Below the pieces are notes generated by a model, which saw only the letters and a program-made list of their open reading frames with translations, did not search any database and was not told the DNA's origin. From positions 1-64,000 of the forward strand of contig PHCQ01000025.1 in the NCBI GenBank assembly GCA_002840835.1: a stretch of 64,000 bases of DNA, given 5' to 3'. The translations under genes were made by a program, and so were the position numbers. Numbering within the stretch: the stretch's first letter is position 1; every line of letters starts with the position of its first letter. This document shows, piece by piece, positions 47,826 through 56,923 of the stretch. Source of the DNA: Betaproteobacteria bacterium HGW-Betaproteobacteria-16 (lineage in GTDB: Bacteria > Pseudomonadota > Gammaproteobacteria > Burkholderiales > Burkholderiaceae_C).

Positions 47826-50312
47826 TCAGGGCCTGAGCGTCAACCGATGGCTGTACGCCGGCGGGTCCATGCGCAAAGGCCGGTACTGCACCGTTGCCCA
47901 TTCCGCACTCATGTCCCGGTAGCGCTCAGAGAACACCAGACCGCTCTGCCCCGTCTGGTAGATGAAACGCGAGTTCTCCAGATCGCCCAGGTCGTACAGC
48001 GCACGCAGCGACGGGCCGTGGCGGTTGGCGAAGGGTTCCTTGGCGTGGTTCGCGTGGAAATGCCCCATGTTGACGGTGAAGCGGTCGCCACCCGTGGGCA
48101 CGCGCACGTCGAACACCTTGGCCAGCGGTCCCACGTTGCTGAACGGTTTGTGGGCAGACAGCGCGGGATGGGCCGCGCCCCACTGCCAGGCCGACACGTC
48201 ATTGCCCTGCCAGGTGGCGATGCGGGTGAGCGAGCGCTCCAGTGCCTGACCGCTGGCCACAGCGCAGCCGGCGGCGCCACACCAGGCGGTGTCGTTGCGC
48301 GCCAGGATGCCTTCAATGGCGGGACGGAACACGCGCCGGCCGTACATGCCCATGAGGCGTTCCTCGCCCAGCCGGCCGCCGATGACGCCCCGGGTGAACT
48401 CGTCGGTCCACACCGCAAAGATGAGCGCGCCAGCGCTGTCGGCACGCAGTTCGCCGTTGAAGGTGGTGAGCGCCGACTGCGCGGCATCGGCCAGCGGATG
48501 GCCGACCGGTGCTCCCAGCAGGTGCGGCAGCAGCACCCGGGCCGACTCGGACACCACATCGGCGTGGATGGCACTTTGTGAGGCCAGATCGTGCTGCTCG
48601 CGAGAGGCCAGCAAGGCATCGATGCGATCCTTGCGGTACGGAATTTCCCAGTCCTGGGTGATGAAATGCGGGTAGTCGGCGTCATGCACGCGCTGGTTGG
48701 CGGTGGACAGCCAGCCGGCGGCGGTGATGGTGTCGTGATCGACCTCGGGCGTGTCGGCGTAGGGCAGCCAGCCTTGCCAGTCGTAGCGGGCGTCCCAGCC
48801 AGGAGAAGGCGCCACGCCCATGATGTCGTTGTCGGGGTGGCGCAGGGGCACGCGGCCGGTGGCTTTGAAGGCGACCTGGCCGGCCGTGTCGGCCATCACC
48901 ACGTTCTGCATGGGCGCATGGAAATCTTCGTAGGCAGCCATCAGCTCGGCCACCGACTGCGCGCGGTTGCTGCGCACACCCGCCATGACGGCCCGGTTGT
49001 CGGTGTCAAGCGCGGTCCATCGCAGCGACAACACATAGCGGCTGGTGTCGATCAAGGCCTGGTGCGAGGCCTGTGCGTCGCTCATCACCGGGCCGTGGCG
49101 GGTGTGGCGCACGGTGTGCACAACATCGGGTTGACCCTTGACGCGGATGGTTTCCTGGCGGGTGGTGAAGTCGGCCCAGCCCTCGGGCGTCTGATAGCGC
49201 GCAGGGTTCGCAGGGTCGATGCGCTCCAGGTAGAGGTCCTGCACGTCGGGCGCGGTGTTGGTGAAGCCCCAGGCCACTTGGCGCGTGCGACCCAGGAGGA
49301 TGAAAGGCAGGCCGGGCACGCTGGCGCCGGCCACGTCCAGGCCCGGCGCCTTCAGGCGCGCGAAGTACCAGATGGCCGGCGCGCTGAGCGAGAGGTGGGG
49401 GTCGTTAGCGACGATAGGCTTGCCACTGGCGGTGCGTTCGCCGGCAATCACCCAGTTGTTACTGCCCTTGCCGTCGACGGTGCCCAGGTTGTTGCTGAAG
49501 TCATTGGCCCAGTTGGCGAGGTCGCTCTGGAATGCGGCGGTCAGCACATTGCCCGGTAGTTGGGGCAAGGTGTCGCTGGGTGCCCGCGACTGGGTGGTGG
49601 CCGCGCGGTACACGCCCAGATCGGCGTACAGGCGGGCCAGGTCGGCGCGGGCCACCGGGCGTTCGCCGGGGTACGGTGGCAGGAATTGCCAAAGCGCCTC
49701 GGTGTCGAGCACCTGCAACGCGCTCAGCCGCGTGAATTCGTTGCCCATGTTGCCACCCAGATCCAGCGCCATCATGATGGCCCAGCCCACGCTGTCGACC
49801 GCCGTCCAGGCCTGGCCGGAATCGCCACCCGGGCGTGTGCCCAGCACATGGAACTCCGGCGGCAGAGCCTGTGTGCTGCTGGCGTAAAACGCGTTGATGC
49901 CATCGGCATAAGCCTGCACCGCCTGCTGCGCATCGGGCGGCAAGGCCGCCAGTTGGCGTTGCGCTGCCTCCATCACGCCCAGGGTGCGCAGCAGCTTGTC
50001 GGTCTCCAGCGTGGCTTCGCCCAGGATCTCGGACAGCTGCCCGTGCATCACACGGCGGTTGAATTCCAGTTGCCAGCCGCGCTCCTGCGCGTGCACATAG
50101 CCCAGCGCAAACCAGGCGTCACGCTCGCTGGCGGCTTCGATATGCGTCACGTCGGCGTCGTCGCGCGACACCTGCACCGGCTGCGTGAGGCCAGGCGCGA
50201 CAAGGTCGCCGTCCAGAACCGGCAAGCTGCGGTACACGTAAACGCCCAGCGCAGCGGCCAAGGCCAGCACCAGCCCCAAGGCACCCAGCCCCGTGCGACG
50301 CATCCACTTCAT
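47826..50312 (-). CDS. penicillin acylase-family N-terminal-nucleophile hydrolase
   Basis: 828 residues starting at the ATG at 50312 (MKWMRRTGLGALGLVLAL), with a hydrophobic export or anchor segment (about 8-27). The chain should self-cleave before S284 (GKG-SNNWVIAG), which becomes the N-terminal catalytic serine of the beta chain. An alpha-chain motif (ERDAWFALGYVHAQERGWQLEF) and a beta-chain segment GLPFILLGRTRQVAWGFTN are present. Family members hydrolyse amides such as penicillins or N-acyl-homoserine lactones. Substrate unknown. It is the last gene of the minus-strand run that starts with the copper genes, 100 bp after the PepSY gene, so it may be separate. Confidence 0.92.
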   Translation of the reverse strand: MKWMRRTGLGALGLVLALAAALGVYVYRSLPVLDGDLVAPGLTQPVQVSRDDADVTHIEAASERDAWFALGYVHAQERGWQLEFNRRVMHGQLSEILGEATLETDKLLRTLGVMEAAQRQLAALPPDAQQAVQAYADGINAFYASSTQALPPEFHVLGTRPGGDSGQAWTAVDSVGWAIMMALDLGGNMGNEFTRLSALQVLDTEALWQFLPPYPGERPVARADLARLYADLGVYRAATTQSRAPSDTLPQLPGNVLTAAFQSDLANWANDFSNNLGTVDGKGSNNWVIAGERTASGKPIVANDPHLSLSAPAIWYFARLKAPGLDVAGASVPGLPFILLGRTRQVAWGFTNTAPDVQDLYLERIDPANPARYQTPEGWADFTTRQETIRVKGQPDVVHTVRHTRHGPVMSDAQASHQALIDTSRYVLSLRWTALDTDNRAVMAGVRSNRAQSVAELMAAYEDFHAPMQNVVMADTAGQVAFKATGRVPLRHPDNDIMGVAPSPGWDARYDWQGWLPYADTPEVDHDTITAAGWLSTANQRVHDADYPHFITQDWEIPYRKDRIDALLASREQHDLASQSAIHADVVSESARVLLPHLLGAPVGHPLADAAQSALTTFNGELRADSAGALIFAVWTDEFTRGVIGGRLGEERLMGMYGRRVFRPAIEGILARNDTAWCGAAGCAVASGQALERSLTRIATWQGNDVSAWQWGAAHPALSAHKPFSNVGPLAKVFDVRVPTGGDRFTVNMGHFHANHAKEPFANRHGPSLRALYDLGDLENSRFIYQTGQSGLVFSERYRDMSAEWATVQYRPLRMDPPAYSHRLTLRP

Positions 50313-50412
50313 GTTGTTGTCTCCATTCGTGCGGCCGCGTCTCACCGACACCGGTGGCGCTGGTCCAGCCGGCATCGTAGCGGGGAAACACCGGCGCGCG
50401 AGATGACTGCGC

Positions 50413-52017
50413 CTACGCAGGTCGGTTCACCCCTGTTGAGCTTGTCGCCTCGGCAACACGGCCACCGCCTTGCCCTTTCAGAGATCGCAATTTGAGACCC
50501 AGTCTGCGCCAACCGATGACGATGCCGGTCACGCTCAGCAAGGTCCCGCCCGCACTCAACACGATCAACAGCAAGTCCCACAAGGGGCGGCGTTCGAGCA
50601 AAGGCAGCCAGTCCCAGCTGTGCAACAGAGCGAACAGCCAGCGACTGGTGCGTCTGCCCACATCGCTGCGCCCCACCACCGCACCTGTGTGCAGGTCCAC
50701 ATGCACCCAGCTGGCCTGCGCGTCTTCGAACACCACTCGCAGGATGGGCAACGGCCGCTCGTTGCCGCCTGTCATGGTGTGGGCCGCACGGTCGTAGTAG
50801 TGAAAGTCGTATTCGGTCAGCCGATCGATGCGCTCCACAGGGGCGTCCAGCAGGCGGGCAGCGGCGTCTCGCAGGGCGGCTTCATCCACAGACACAGGCA
50901 GGCTACTGCGGGCGTCCAGCACCTGTGGGCGTCCCGCCGGACCTGCAACCTGAACGGTGACCACCCCCAGCACCGGCGCCCAGCGCAATTCACGCACGGC
51001 GCCACCCACCTGAACCAGCAAAGCCGACGGCGCGGCGTGATCAGGTGCCAGGTCCAGCGCCATGCCCTGCAAGGCGCTCATCTGCAACGGTGCAGCGCCC
51101 ACATCGAACACCCGCCAGGGGTTCATGGACATCAGCCCGCTGAAGATCCAGGTGAAGGTGATCAAAGCGAACAGCAAGCCGGAAATGTGATGCCAGCGCA
51201 TCATGCGGCCCAGGTAGGGTGAGCGCGACCCGCTGCGGTAAGGTCGCCGAAAGCGCCAGCGCATCACACCCACCACGGTACCGACCAGCGTGACCGCAAT
51301 GCCGGCGATGGACAGCCCGTTCACGATGTCCGTCCAGTAGGGGTCAAATCTGTTGCCGCGGAACGGATACAGCCAGTGGATCCAGGCGCCGGCGTAGTTC
51401 CAGAGGCGTTCGGTTCGTGTGGCGTCGCGCACCACCTCACCGGTGAGGCTGGAAATGTAGAGGTGGGTGCTGTCTTCGTCCGACAATGCCACGCGGTGCA
51501 ACGGCCGGTGCGCGTCCAGTCCCCGGGAATGCGTGAAGGCGTCTTCCTGCACCGTGCCCGCGTACGCCAAGCCGGCAGCGGTGCCAGATTGTCCGGCGTA
51601 CGCCGCTGCGGAGGCCAGCGCCAAAGCGGCGTCGACCTTCTCCAGGCGCTGACCCGTGACCGCGTCTATGACCACGGTGCCGCTGCCGGGTGGCGTGCGC
51701 CTTCGACCGGTTCCGGTCGCGGCCTGTGCCTCTGGCAACGCCAGATACACAGGCTCGCCTCCACGGGCAGCCGACAGCCGCAGGTCCCTCAGCGGCCCTC
51801 GCAGACCGGCGGCTTCCAGCGCTTGCCGGGGCGTCAGCAGCCGGGACCCATCCCCCAGTGGGGGCAGGTGCTGAAGGCGCTCGGCCTGCGTGAGCTTGGG
51901 GTAGCCCACATACATCATCACCACGCCCGAGACAAACCACATGGCGAAGAAAGCGCACAGCACCACACCCAGCCACCGGTGTGTCAGGTAGAGCCAGCGT
52001 TTGAGGTGCAGGCGCAT
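50413..52017 (-). CDS. PepSY-domain membrane protein
   Basis: 534 residues starting at the ATG at 52017 (MRLHLKRWLYLTHRWLGVV). Four or five transmembrane helices hold paired histidines (LTHRWLG, MRWHHISGLL, LLHSWDWLP) that resemble heme or metal ligands of PepSY-type reductases. Two PepSY domains flank the central helices. It begins 10 bp after the TonB receptor gene. In this setting PepSY proteins are thought to reduce metal, usually Fe or Cu, at the inner membrane after uptake. Which metal here is inferred from the neighbouring copper genes. Confidence 0.88.
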   Translation of the reverse strand: MRLHLKRWLYLTHRWLGVVLCAFFAMWFVSGVVMMYVGYPKLTQAERLQHLPPLGDGSRLLTPRQALEAAGLRGPLRDLRLSAARGGEPVYLALPEAQAATGTGRRRTPPGSGTVVIDAVTGQRLEKVDAALALASAAAYAGQSGTAAGLAYAGTVQEDAFTHSRGLDAHRPLHRVALSDEDSTHLYISSLTGEVVRDATRTERLWNYAGAWIHWLYPFRGNRFDPYWTDIVNGLSIAGIAVTLVGTVVGVMRWRFRRPYRSGSRSPYLGRMMRWHHISGLLFALITFTWIFSGLMSMNPWRVFDVGAAPLQMSALQGMALDLAPDHAAPSALLVQVGGAVRELRWAPVLGVVTVQVAGPAGRPQVLDARSSLPVSVDEAALRDAAARLLDAPVERIDRLTEYDFHYYDRAAHTMTGGNERPLPILRVVFEDAQASWVHVDLHTGAVVGRSDVGRRTSRWLFALLHSWDWLPLLERRPLWDLLLIVLSAGGTLLSVTGIVIGWRRLGLKLRSLKGQGGGRVAEATSSTGVNRPA

Positions 52018-52027
52018 CACGCCTCCG

Positions 52028-54223
52028 TCAGAACGCGACACGCAGGGTCAGGTCGGCCGTGCGCGGCGCGCCCAGGTAGGCCATGGTGCTGCCCACATTG
52101 GCTGCGTACAGGCGGTCGGTGGCGTTGCGCAGGCGTGCGGTCAACTGGGCGTTGCGGTTGATCTGATAGCTCAGGCCCAGATCGACCAGCGTGTAGCCGG
52201 ACCATTGCAAGGTGTTGGCTGCGTTGGCATACACAGAGCCCACACGGCGCACGCCCATGCTCGCCAGCCACTGCGGCGTGATGGCGTAAGAGGTCCAGAG
52301 ATTCAACACCGTTTTCGGCGTGTTGGTGGGCGTCTTGCCAGCCAGTGACACGCCCCCCTGGTTGAAAGCCTCAAACTGCGCATCGACGTAGCTGAGGTTG
52401 CCCTGAACGGACCATCGCGCGGTCGGCTGCAAGCCCATGCTGGCCTCGATGCCCCTGGACGACTGTTCACCCACCAACACAGTCAGGCTGCTGTTGTTCG
52501 GGTCCTGTGTGGCGATGTTTTTGCGGGTGATGTGAAACGCCGCCAGGGTGGCATTGCCCTTGCCCGCCCAGAAATTCAGCTTGCTGCCCACCTCGACCTG
52601 ACGGCCGGTGGTGAGGTCGCTGTTGTCGCGCACGTTGGCGAAGGTCGCGGTGCTCAGGATGCCCGCCGGTGGATCGGCGGCCGTGGCGAACTGACCATAC
52701 AGACTGGCTTCGGGTGTGACGCTCCACACCAGGCCAATGCGCCCGGTGGTCGGGCTGTAGGTGCGCGAATAGCTGGCCGGGTTGGCGGCCGTGATTTCGC
52801 GGCGGTTGGTGAGGTTCAGCTCGATGCGTTCGTGGCGCAGCGCCGTCACCAGGTTGAGGCTGGGTGCGAGTGCGGTGCGGTTTTCCGCATACAGGGCCAC
52901 GGTGCGCACCTCGTTGTCGCGGTCTGGGCGGAAGCCGGGCTGCATGCCGGGAATGTCGAAGAAGCGCTCGGTTTCAAACTGATAGGGATCGACCGTGCTC
53001 ACCGTGGTGGAAAGGCTGTTCGGGAAGCGGGTCTGCTCATTGCGGCTCACATCAAGGCCAAAAGCCCAGTCGCTGCGCTGCCCGGCGAGCTGGCCCTTGT
53101 AGGTGGCATCAAGCCGATTGCCCACCAGGCGTTGGTCATGGCGTTGCAGCAGCGTGTTCGAGCGAACCACCGCCGTGTTCGTGCTGTTGAACACGTATGT
53201 CTCCACGTTGCGGTAGTCGCGCAGTGCGTCGTATGCATACAGGGTGTTTTTCAACTGCAGGCTGTCGCTGATCTTCCAGTCGGTGATGGAGCGCAGCCAA
53301 TGCACACGCTGTGCATAGATGCCGTCAGCGCTGTTGTAGTTCTTGAAACGGGTGCTTTCGTCGATGCGCAAGGTGCCTTGCACCGGATTCAGCAATGGGG
53401 TGCCCCAGTAAGGCCGGTCCACCTGTTCGTCCTGAAATTCGTAGGCCAGCGTGTGGCTCACACCACCACCCAAATCCGAGAGCAGCGATGTCGCGAGTTG
53501 CGTGGCCTCGCGGTCGGACCCTTCAGTCCAGACACCCCCCTGGCGGTGGTTGATGTCGAACCGCAGGTAGTGATCACCGCTGCCACTATCGTCCCCTGCG
53601 ATGCGGCGGTTCAGGCCGGCAGAGACTTCCCTGAGGCTGTCGCTGCCCAGCCGCACCTGCGCCTCGCTCAGGCTGTACCGCACCGGCAGCTTGGTGATGA
53701 CGTTGATGGTGCCGCCGACGGCACCTGCACCATTCAGAAAACTCGATGGCCCGCCAATCACTTCCACCCGGTCGTAGATCCAGCTGTCCACCGGGCGTGC
53801 CGCGATCGTGTACTGCACATGGATGCCGTTGAACAACTGCGAAAGCGAGGTGCTGCCAAAGCCTCGGTACTGCACGCCAATGCTGCCGGGCGCGTCATGC
53901 GCCGTCACGCCGGGCACGGCGCGCAGTGCCTCCTGCGTGTTCTGCGCACCGCGCGCATCGATGGTGGGTCGGTCCACCACCGTCAGCGCGGCAGGCGTCT
54001 GGCGCGTCGTCAGGCCCAGGCGGCTGCCGGTTTCGACCGGTACATCCAGCAGCAGGCGGCCGTTCGGCTGCTCTTGCTGATCCCGAATTTCGATGGTGGC
54101 CAGCGTGCCAGCACCGTCAGGTGCTGTTTGGGCAAGTGCAACCGGGCTGAACAGGACAGAGACAGCGGTCGACAGAGCCAGGCTCAGCGGGGATGCGGGG
54201 AAAGGAAGTTTTGAGTGAATCAT
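52028..54223 (-). CDS. TonB-dependent outer-membrane receptor, siderophore-receptor type
   Basis: About 731 residues from the ATG at 54223 (MIHSKLPFPASPLSLAL; a TTG at 54247 would add eight). A signal peptide ends near VALAQT. The plug domain shows RQTPAALTVVDRPTID, EALRAVPGVTAHDAPGS, YRGFGSTSLSQLFNGI and IEVIGGPSSF-type wording, and the barrel ends in a C-terminal Phe (LTLRVAF). By form it fits FhuA-type siderophore receptors, but it sits directly after a PCuAC gene and before PepSY, within a copper set. Copper or copper-chelate uptake is therefore the more likely role. Ligand unproven. Confidence 0.88.
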   Translation of the reverse strand: MIHSKLPFPASPLSLALSTAVSVLFSPVALAQTAPDGAGTLATIEIRDQQEQPNGRLLLDVPVETGSRLGLTTRQTPAALTVVDRPTIDARGAQNTQEALRAVPGVTAHDAPGSIGVQYRGFGSTSLSQLFNGIHVQYTIAARPVDSWIYDRVEVIGGPSSFLNGAGAVGGTINVITKLPVRYSLSEAQVRLGSDSLREVSAGLNRRIAGDDSGSGDHYLRFDINHRQGGVWTEGSDREATQLATSLLSDLGGGVSHTLAYEFQDEQVDRPYWGTPLLNPVQGTLRIDESTRFKNYNSADGIYAQRVHWLRSITDWKISDSLQLKNTLYAYDALRDYRNVETYVFNSTNTAVVRSNTLLQRHDQRLVGNRLDATYKGQLAGQRSDWAFGLDVSRNEQTRFPNSLSTTVSTVDPYQFETERFFDIPGMQPGFRPDRDNEVRTVALYAENRTALAPSLNLVTALRHERIELNLTNRREITAANPASYSRTYSPTTGRIGLVWSVTPEASLYGQFATAADPPAGILSTATFANVRDNSDLTTGRQVEVGSKLNFWAGKGNATLAAFHITRKNIATQDPNNSSLTVLVGEQSSRGIEASMGLQPTARWSVQGNLSYVDAQFEAFNQGGVSLAGKTPTNTPKTVLNLWTSYAITPQWLASMGVRRVGSVYANAANTLQWSGYTLVDLGLSYQINRNAQLTARLRNATDRLYAANVGSTMAYLGAPRTADLTLRVAF

Positions 54224-54265
54224 GGCTATCAAGTTGTTGATGAGCAAGATGGAAAAAGTGGTTGC

Positions 54266-54757
54266 TCAGTGCTTGTGTGCTTTGTCGGCACCGGCGCTGC
54301 GAGGCGTCTGCACCCAGACCATCACTTCGCGCTCACCGGCGCGCTCAAAGGTCAGGGTGATGGGAAAACGCTCACCATCTTTCAGCGGCTGTTGCAGATC
54401 CAGCAACATGAGGTGATGACCGTCGTGGCTGCTGTGGCGCAGTGGCATATCGCTCTTGGGAGGCAGCTCAAGAGCCGGCACGGGGCGCATGCGCCTCACC
54501 TCGCCGTCCGTCCGCATACGGTGGATCTCCACCTTGCCAGCGCGCGGCGTTCGGGCAGAGAGCAGTCGGTCGCCCTGCTCGCCGTTGTTCTTGATGCCAC
54601 GAAAATACACAGCACCCGTTTTCAGGCCAGGCCGGCTGGGCGTGGCATAGGGGTGGTCTATGCGCAGATCGCCAGCCTTGAAGTCGTGAGCTGTGGCACC
54701 GCCACAGAGCGCCATCGCCAAGACGGCCATGGGTATGTGCTTCAGCATTCGGAACAT
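54266..54757 (-). CDS. PCuAC periplasmic copper chaperone (copy near the TonB receptor)
   Basis: 163 residues with a signal peptide (MFRMLKHIPMAVLAMALCGGATA). The PCuAC fold has the copper-binding set of His and Met (EIHRMRTDGEVRRMR and later GHHLMLLDL) and a basic, His-containing tail (DKAHKH). PCuAC delivers Cu(I) to CuA of oxidase subunit II alongside SCO. It lies 22 bp after the Crp-like regulator gene and 42 bp before the TonB receptor gene. Confidence 0.9.
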   Translation of the reverse strand: MFRMLKHIPMAVLAMALCGGATAHDFKAGDLRIDHPYATPSRPGLKTGAVYFRGIKNNGEQGDRLLSARTPRAGKVEIHRMRTDGEVRRMRPVPALELPPKSDMPLRHSSHDGHHLMLLDLQQPLKDGERFPITLTFERAGEREVMVWVQTPRSAGADKAHKH

Positions 54758-54779
54758 TCGGCTACTCCAGTAAAAAATC

Positions 54780-55394
54780 TCAGCTCAACCGAGTTCGTGC
54801 TTCATGCGTGACGAGCGGAAAGACGGCACAGCGGGCAGGCCCCGATCGGCGCGAGCGCGGTGGCAACAGTCGGGCCAGCGCCCGGCACACGGTCTCGGTC
54901 TTCGCGTCCACGACGCTGGCGAGTTCGCGCAACCGGGGCAGGCTGGCGCGGATGGTGTCAGCATGCGCAGTGCCACCCAGAACACCCAGGGCACTTTCAT
55001 GACCCAGCAACCGCAACACATGAGCCACCCGCTGCGGCACTGGCCCGGTGCGAAGTGCCGCAATGTCGAGGCTTCGACACTGCAACTGCATCACAGCCTG
55101 CTGCAACAGGCTTTCCCGGGTTGCCAGACTGTCGAGCACAACCGGCTCCAAACGTGCGGGGGTGATCGCGCTGGCACCCAGCCGGTAAGGCTGGTCGCAG
55201 AGCGCTTCAAGGCCCACCAGGTCGCCAGGCAGGGCCAGTTGCACGGGGTGAGAGACATCAGGGTCGACACCCTGAGGACGATCCAGACAAACAATGCCAT
55301 AGGCGACGCGCCACAGCGGACCGAGGTCGCCTGGCAACCACACGGTGTCGGCGCGGGCGAACACCCGCGCACCATCCAGATGAACACAAGACAT
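54780..55394 (-). CDS. Crp/Fnr-family regulator within the copper gene set
   Basis: 204 residues starting at the ATG at 55394, chosen for an AGGAGCT ribosome site; the long frame upstream is not homologous. A cupin-like sensing domain (ADTVWLPGDLGPLWRVAYGIVCL, then ALPGDLVGLEAL, 55-65) is followed by a winged helix-turn-helix (RLRELASVVDAKTETVCRALARLL, about 154-177). Five cysteines are scattered (3, 36, 66, 106, 170), without the spacing of FNR iron-sulfur ligands. It follows the second DUF2946 gene after a 106-bp gap. It may control this operon, but that is inference. Confidence 0.87.
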   Translation of the reverse strand: MSCVHLDGARVFARADTVWLPGDLGPLWRVAYGIVCLDRPQGVDPDVSHPVQLALPGDLVGLEALCDQPYRLGASAITPARLEPVVLDSLATRESLLQQAVMQLQCRSLDIAALRTGPVPQRVAHVLRLLGHESALGVLGGTAHADTIRASLPRLRELASVVDAKTETVCRALARLLPPRSRRSGPARCAVFPLVTHEARTRLS

Positions 55395-55500
55395 GAAGAG
55401 CTCCTGATCTGACGCAAGACAGAACCGACCCGACCAAGGACCGCGCCGGGTGGCAAGACAAGCAGTGGCGCGGTGGGATGCCGGCACTGCCTGCGGGAGG

Positions 55501-55890
55501 TCAGGCCAGGAGCGGGGGCCCGCGCGCTGCGGGTTGGGGCGCTGCGCAGGAAAGCGGCGCAAGAGCAATGAGATCGGGGATGGAACGGCGGCCGGGCTGG
55601 ACCCCCACGGCCGGCAGACTCGGTATCAACGGTGCGAAGCGCTCGGCCGCCAGGTTGCAATGGCCACAGTCATTGAGCGCATGGTCCAGGTCGCCAATAT
55701 CGGTGGCAGCACCTTGCGCACCGGTGTTCTCCAGTTGCACCCATTGCCTCCCGGCGCTGGAGCAGATTTCCACCCAGTCGCCCGCCACACGCGTGGAAGC
55801 CAGCGAGCGCGAGATCGCCGGCGCGAGCGTGGCCAGCAGCATTGCGCCCAGCAGGGCACGCGCAAGGAGGCGCATCAGGCGGACCGACAT
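55501..55890 (-). CDS. DUF2946 family protein (second copy)
   Basis: 129 residues. A hydrophobic N-terminus (MSVRLMRLLARALLGAMLLATLAPA) looks like a signal or membrane segment. The family pattern is C43 (EICSSAGRQWV) followed by a CxxC (C75, C78 in NDCGHCN) and the terminal RGPPLLA. DUF2946 proteins occur beside copper-uptake genes. In Bordetella, as I recall, one such protein (CruR) is an upstream ORF that adjusts expression of a TonB-receptor operon to copper. It is followed by a 106-bp gap before the Crp-like gene. Role here inferred. Confidence 0.75.
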   Translation of the reverse strand: MSVRLMRLLARALLGAMLLATLAPAISRSLASTRVAGDWVEICSSAGRQWVQLENTGAQGAATDIGDLDHALNDCGHCNLAAERFAPLIPSLPAVGVQPGRRSIPDLIALAPLSCAAPQPAARGPPLLA

Positions 55891-55917
55891 GGGCTTGTCA
55901 GATCAGGCGAAGCCGGC

Positions 55918-56355
55918 TCAGCGCAGACCGTCGAGGTAGAGCTGGCTCAGCTGGGTGAACTGCTCCGCGCTCATGATCCTGCGCACGGCCTCCACACAGC
56001 GCTCACGCCCTTTGAAGTGCTCGATTTCGGCCTCGGCGATCTGCTTCATCAGCGCTTCGCGCTCGGCCGCAGGCTTGTTGTCCAGCATCGCCATGCGCAA
56101 CTCCCCGCGCAATGCCAGGATTTTTTTCTGCACCGCCACGCGGCCCGGCATGGCCTGCTTGCGGTAGTTCTCCAGCGCCTGTATCTGCTCGGCCGTGAGC
56201 TTCAGGTCGGCCTCGTGTTTCATGGTCAGCGGCATCAGCTCGACCACGGGAATGGCACCATCGCCAGGCACCGATTTGGCCGAGACAAGGCCGCTGCCCA
56301 GCACCAGCACAAGCGCGAGTGCAGCAGGACGGAAAAATCTGGAATACACATTCAT
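55918..56355 (-). CDS. Spy/CpxP-like LTxxQ periplasmic protein
   Basis: 145 residues with a signal peptide (MNVYSRFFRPAALALVLVLGSGLVSA). The mature part is a helical hairpin with the LTxxQ signature (LTAEQIQALENYRKQ) repeated in weaker form near the end (MSAEQFTQLSQLYL), plus a KKILALRGELRMAMLDN amphipathic stretch. Such proteins are periplasmic chaperones or heavy-metal sensors. It lies between PCuAC and DUF2946 genes, which suggests a role in metal stress. The start has a GGGAGA site. Confidence 0.78.
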   Translation of the reverse strand: MNVYSRFFRPAALALVLVLGSGLVSAKSVPGDGAIPVVELMPLTMKHEADLKLTAEQIQALENYRKQAMPGRVAVQKKILALRGELRMAMLDNKPAAEREALMKQIAEAEIEHFKGRERCVEAVRRIMSAEQFTQLSQLYLDGLR

Positions 56356-56386
56356 GTTGAATCTCCCAGTGAGGGTAAACAGAGGA

Positions 56387-56881
56387 TCAGTGTTTGTGGC
56401 CCATGCCGGGTTTCATGTCGGCATCCGGCTTCATCGGCATGGCCTTGTTGCCGCCGCCCAGCGCGGTCACGGGTGCCTTGACTTCCTGTGTGAAGCGCTG
56501 CTTGGCGGCGTCTTCAAAGACCAGCGTGAGGGGCACGCTCTCGCCGCCCTTGAGCGGCTGCTTCAGGTCCATCAGCATCACGTGAAAACCGCCGGGCTTG
56601 AGCTCCGTGGTGCGGCCGGCCGCCAGGTCCAGACCCGGGATCTGGCGCATCTTCATGACGTCGTTTTCCATCGCCATTTCGTGGATTTCCACCACGCCGG
56701 CGACGGGCGATTCGACCGCCACCAGACGGGCGTTGGCCGAGGGGGTGAGGCGCATGAAGGCGCCCGAGGCCTTTTGCGTGGCCACGGTGCCGCGCACCCA
56801 GGCGTCTTCGACCTTGACGGTGGTTTGTGCCCAGGCACCGGCGGTGACGGCGAGCAACGAAGCGATAAGCAGTTTTTTCAT
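56387..56881 (-). CDS. PCuAC periplasmic copper chaperone (SCO-linked copy)
   Basis: 164 residues with a signal peptide (MKKLLIASLLAVTAGAWA) and an AGGAG ribosome site. The core carries the PCuAC motif with EIHEMAMENDVMKMR and GGFHVMLMDLKQPLKGGE. The C-terminus is Met- and His-rich (NKAMPMKPDADMKPGMGHKH), typical of chaperones that take up Cu(I) or Cu(II). It lies 42 bp downstream of a SCO gene, the usual partner in loading CuA. A second PCuAC is encoded at 54266. Confidence 0.93.
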   Translation of the reverse strand: MKKLLIASLLAVTAGAWAQTTVKVEDAWVRGTVATQKASGAFMRLTPSANARLVAVESPVAGVVEIHEMAMENDVMKMRQIPGLDLAAGRTTELKPGGFHVMLMDLKQPLKGGESVPLTLVFEDAAKQRFTQEVKAPVTALGGGNKAMPMKPDADMKPGMGHKH

Positions 56882-56923
56882 GGGAACTCCTGTTGAGAAA
56901 CGTTGAAAGAGGAAAAAGAAACT

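Noticed and set aside
52532-54214. A 560-codon plus-strand frame opposite the TonB receptor
   Set aside because: Composition typical of antisense. The receptor on the minus strand has plug and barrel motifs.
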